Assembly (NCBI RefSeq): GCF_041435195.1
Contig: NZ_CP108106.1
Location: 6,363,501 to 6,427,500, forward strand
Source of the DNA: Streptomyces sp. NBC_00224
Lineage (GTDB): Bacteria; Actinomycetota; Actinomycetes; Streptomycetales; Streptomycetaceae
Length of the DNA stretch: 64,000 nt
Direction: 5' to 3'
Shown: one piece after another, positions 61,944 through 64,000 of the stretch
Position numbering within the stretch: the stretch's first letter is position 1
Layout: the number at the start of each line of letters is the position of its first letter
The notes under the pieces: generated by a model
Told to the model about the DNA's origin: nothing
Database searches by the model: none
Seen by the model: the letters and a program-made list of their open reading frames with translations, nothing else
Made by a program: the position numbers and the translations under genes

Positions 61944-62780
61944 TCAGAAGCCGAAGTCCTGCGTCCACCACGGGCCGCCCTCGCCGAAGTGCACGCCGAC
62001 GCCGAGCGTCTTGTAGTCGCAGTTCAGGATGTTCGCCCGGTGGCCCGGGCTGTTCATCCAGGCCTCCATGACCGCCTTGGCGTCGGCCTGGCCGCGGGCG
62101 ATGTTCTCGCCGCCCAGATTGCCGACCCCCGCCTTCGCGGCCCGGTCCCAGGGGCTCTTGCCGTCCGGGTCGGTGTGGTCGAAGAAGCCGCGCGCCGCCA
62201 TGTCGTCGCTGAACGCGGTGGCCAGCGCCGCCAGCGAGGCATCGGCCTTCACCGGGCTGCAGCCCGCCTGCGCGCGCTGCTGGTTGACCAGCGAGACAAT
62301 GGTGGCAGCGGCCGCCTGCTCGGCACTGGGCGCCTTGATCTGCCGCTGCTCCGGGACGACCTTCGCCTTGGACGGGTGCGCGGACGGCGTGGCCGTCTTC
62401 GGCGCGGCCGCCGGGGCGGACGTCTTCTCCCGCGTCGGCGTCGGCGCGGCCGACGACGGCTTCTGGGAGGGCGTGGCGGAGGGAGAGGTGAGAGGTGCGT
62501 GACTGCTCGGCGAGGTGATCGGCGCCGAGGGGGCCGCGCTGGTCGGCTTCACGGCCTCGCCGCCCTGCTGACGCAGATCGGAGGTGCCGCCCGCCTGGAC
62601 GTGCTCGCCCGTGGGGCCGCCGTTGAGCTCGAAGGAGGAGCCGCCCGGCAGTAGGCCGGAGGCTATGGCTACGGCGCCCACCGCCACGGCGGCGGACGCG
62701 CCGAGCAGCCCGGTGCGCACGGGCACGACGGGCCGCTTCTTGTTCTTGGCGGGCGCGGCGGAGCGACGATGGCGTCCCAT
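61944..62780 (-). CDS. CAP/SCP-domain secreted protein
   Basis: This 278-residue protein has an N-terminal basic stretch and one hydrophobic segment (GLLGASAAVAVGAVAIASGLL, about 24-44), acting as a signal peptide or anchor. A Ser/Pro/Thr-rich linker follows to about residue 150, then a CAP domain (NQQRAQAGCSPVKADASLAAL, GFFDHTDPDGKSPWDRA, GENIARGQADAKAVMEAWMNS, PGHRANILNCDYKTLGVG). CAP domains bind lipids or act as proteases in other phyla; bacterial ones are uncharacterised. Minus strand, divergent from acyP. Confidence 0.93.
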   Translation of the reverse strand: MGRHRRSAAPAKNKKRPVVPVRTGLLGASAAVAVGAVAIASGLLPGGSSFELNGGPTGEHVQAGGTSDLRQQGGEAVKPTSAAPSAPITSPSSHAPLTSPSATPSQKPSSAAPTPTREKTSAPAAAPKTATPSAHPSKAKVVPEQRQIKAPSAEQAAAATIVSLVNQQRAQAGCSPVKADASLAALATAFSDDMAARGFFDHTDPDGKSPWDRAAKAGVGNLGGENIARGQADAKAVMEAWMNSPGHRANILNCDYKTLGVGVHFGEGGPWWTQDFGF

Positions 62781-62947
62781 CAGCGGGCCTCCCTCATTGC
62801 TTCGGTGCTGTGGTCCCTGGGCCCCAGGCCCCGTACGGGGGCGACGGATGCTGGTCCGAACGGGTGAGGCTCATTGCGTCGGGACTGTACGCCATGACGC
62901 AAGAGGGCGAAGTGCTCCGTGAGGTATTGGCCGGTTAGCGTGCACCC

Positions 62948-63229
62948 ATGAACGAAGATGCACGGCTCACCGCCTGGGTACGCGGCCGAGTACAGGGAGT
63001 GGGCTTCCGCTGGTTCACCAGGGCAAACGCTTTGGAGATCGGTGGCCTCGTCGGATTCGCGCTCAACCTCGACGACGGCAGGGTGCAGGTCGTGGCCGAG
63101 GGGCCGCGTGATAAATGCCACCGTCTGCTGGAGTGGCTGAGGGACGGCGACACACCCGGCAGGGTCGACGGAGTCACCGAGATCTGGGCCGCGCCGCGCG
63201 GCGGCTACGACACCTTCGCGATCCGCTAG
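62948..63229 (+). CDS. acyP: Acylphosphatase
   Basis: This 93-residue protein has the acylphosphatase signature [15 protein letters not shown], with the phosphate-binding Arg, and the catalytic Asn in [17 protein letters not shown]. It hydrolyses acyl phosphates in the cytosol. Start ATG follows TTAGCGTGCACCC, without a good Shine-Dalgarno. Located just before a small coiled-coil gene, near where smc usually follows. Confidence 0.95.
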   Translation: MNEDARLTAWVRGRVQGVGFRWFTRANALEIGGLVGFALNLDDGRVQVVAEGPRDKCHRLLEWLRDGDTPGRVDGVTEIWAAPRGGYDTFAIR

Positions 63230-63609
63230 GACGGCCCGGCCGCCCGCATCGCGGCCCGGGGGCCGCCTACCAGTCGGTCGGTCCGGGTCCGGGGCCCCTG
63301 ACCTCGTACGACTTCGTTGTTGCCAATCGCCCTCCGGCGTGCAAGGCTGCCGCTAGAAGGATGATCTCCACGCCCCCAGGGCTCCGAGGAGAGGCCTCGC
63401 CGGGTGCGTCCCGGCCGAACGGCCCCCGGACTGCCCGCCGATACGGGGCGTGATCGTGTTGACCGTCAAACTTTTTGGTGAGACGCTGGAAGCCCCGCGC
63501 ACCTTAGCTGTTTGGCACCAAGAACACAGTCAAGTCCAAGCACCGCGGGTGCGATTCCCTCACGACCCAACCGCTTCGGTCGGTCACTCATTGTGGAGGA
63601 CCATCCATC
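63230..63609 (+). promoter_or_regulatory. Leader region before the coiled-coil gene
   Basis: This 380-base gap has no convincing gene. It holds a TTGACC element (63459-63464), an AT-rich stretch ending in a run of T (CTTTTTGG) and hairpins such as GCACC-GCG-GGTGC (63540-63552). The TTGTGGAGGACC at the end supplies the ribosome-binding site of the next gene. The leader is long, but I see no recognised riboswitch. Confidence 0.4.
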
Positions 63610-63828
63610 ATGGCAAAGGCGCTTCTCGGTTACGTCGGCGGTTCCGACCCGCGACTCCTCGCCGAGATGCGACGGCTCCAGCAGCGTGTCCAGGACCTAG
63701 AGTCCGAGCTCGTACGGATCCAGTCCGAGAAGGACGCGCTGTCCGCTGCCGTTGCTTCGCACCGCGGAGACTCGCTGCTCGAAGGCATCGACATCGACGT
63801 ACCCCAGGCGGAGCCTGCGCTCACCTGA
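63610..63828 (+). CDS. Small conserved coiled-coil protein
   Basis: This 72-residue protein begins AKALLGYVGGSDPRLLAEMR, then coiled coil (RRLQQRVQDLESELVRIQSEK) and an acidic end (GIDIDVPQAEPALT). Good Shine-Dalgarno TGGAGG before the ATG. This gene is commonly found just upstream of smc in Streptomyces. No specific role is known to me. A terminator follows at 63886. Confidence 0.85.
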   Translation: MAKALLGYVGGSDPRLLAEMRRLQQRVQDLESELVRIQSEKDALSAAVASHRGDSLLEGIDIDVPQAEPALT

Positions 63829-63885
63829 TCCCGGGTCGCACCCGAAGGCCCGTAGGTGAGATCCACTCTCCAGAGATAGATATGC

Positions 63886-63913
63886 AAGGGGCGCCTTGGC
63901 GTCCCTTCTTTCT
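63886..63913 (+). terminator. Terminator after the coiled-coil gene
   Basis: AAGGGGCGCC (63886-63895) pairs with GGCGTCCCTT (63898-63907; one G-T pair) across TT, followed by CTTTCTT. The rest of the window, to 64000, shows no gene start. Confidence 0.75.
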
Positions 63914-64000
63914 TGCCCGGACCGTCTTTGTCGCCCGTCTCTGCCGCCCGGTGTGCGCCGCCCCTCCGCTCCGTGCGGTCTTTCTCATCCGGTGTGCCCT

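Overview
The window is chromosomal DNA from a high-GC actinomycete, almost certainly a Streptomyces. The evidence is very high third-position GC, many GTG/TTG starts, two tandem conservons (cvnABCD), the ndgR-leuCD-hupS block, accB-accE, absB/rnc and the cell-wall and ribosome gene order. As I recall it, the core order matches the S. coelicolor segment from leuB to just upstream of smc. I cannot name the species.

Layout. 1-1.5 kb: end of leuB, then ilvE. 1.5-9.1 kb: repeat-rich gap, an NCS1 permease and a divergent cluster of urease-like ureAB and ureC, an agmatine deiminase, a TetR regulator and an MHS-family transporter; this looks like a guanidine/ureide nitrogen salvage module. 9.1-11 kb: attenuator-like leader and citramalate synthase. 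11-18.7 kb: secreted and stress-type genes (Gly-rich membrane protein, YceI, XRE-TPR regulator, M64 peptidase, Tat-exported PL8 lyase). 18.8-20.6 kb: acetyl-CoA carboxylase beta and epsilon subunits. 20.7-23.9 kb: a bacterial NLR-like NACHT-LRR protein. 24-34.5 kb: two head-to-tail conservons whose small subunits are nearly identical while the sensor kinases diverge. 35-39.1 kb: FAH-fold hydrolase, gltX, a HAD hydrolase with a broken 5' duplicate, and a Gln-Glu-Glu-Gln-Glu tRNA array. 39.2-44.9 kb: MerR/DUF4188 pair, ndgR, leuC, leuD, hupS. 45-64 kb: housekeeping run with cofC, plsC, gpsA, ddl, thiL, thiD, rpmB, FakA-like protein, recG, rsmD, coaD, a DivIVA-like protein, DUF177, rpmF, rnc, mutM, HxlR, CAP-domain protein, acyP and a small coiled-coil protein.

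Branched-chain amino acid genes recur (leuB, ilvE, cimA, ndgR, leuC, leuD). NdgR is the known regulator of leuCD in Streptomyces, and cimA has its own leader with a Rho-independent terminator. The most unusual elements are the NACHT-LRR gene beside the conservons, the urease-like/agmatine deiminase cluster without urease accessory genes, the cimA leader, and the truncated tandem duplicate of a HAD start. Functions come from family motifs read by eye; no database search was run.
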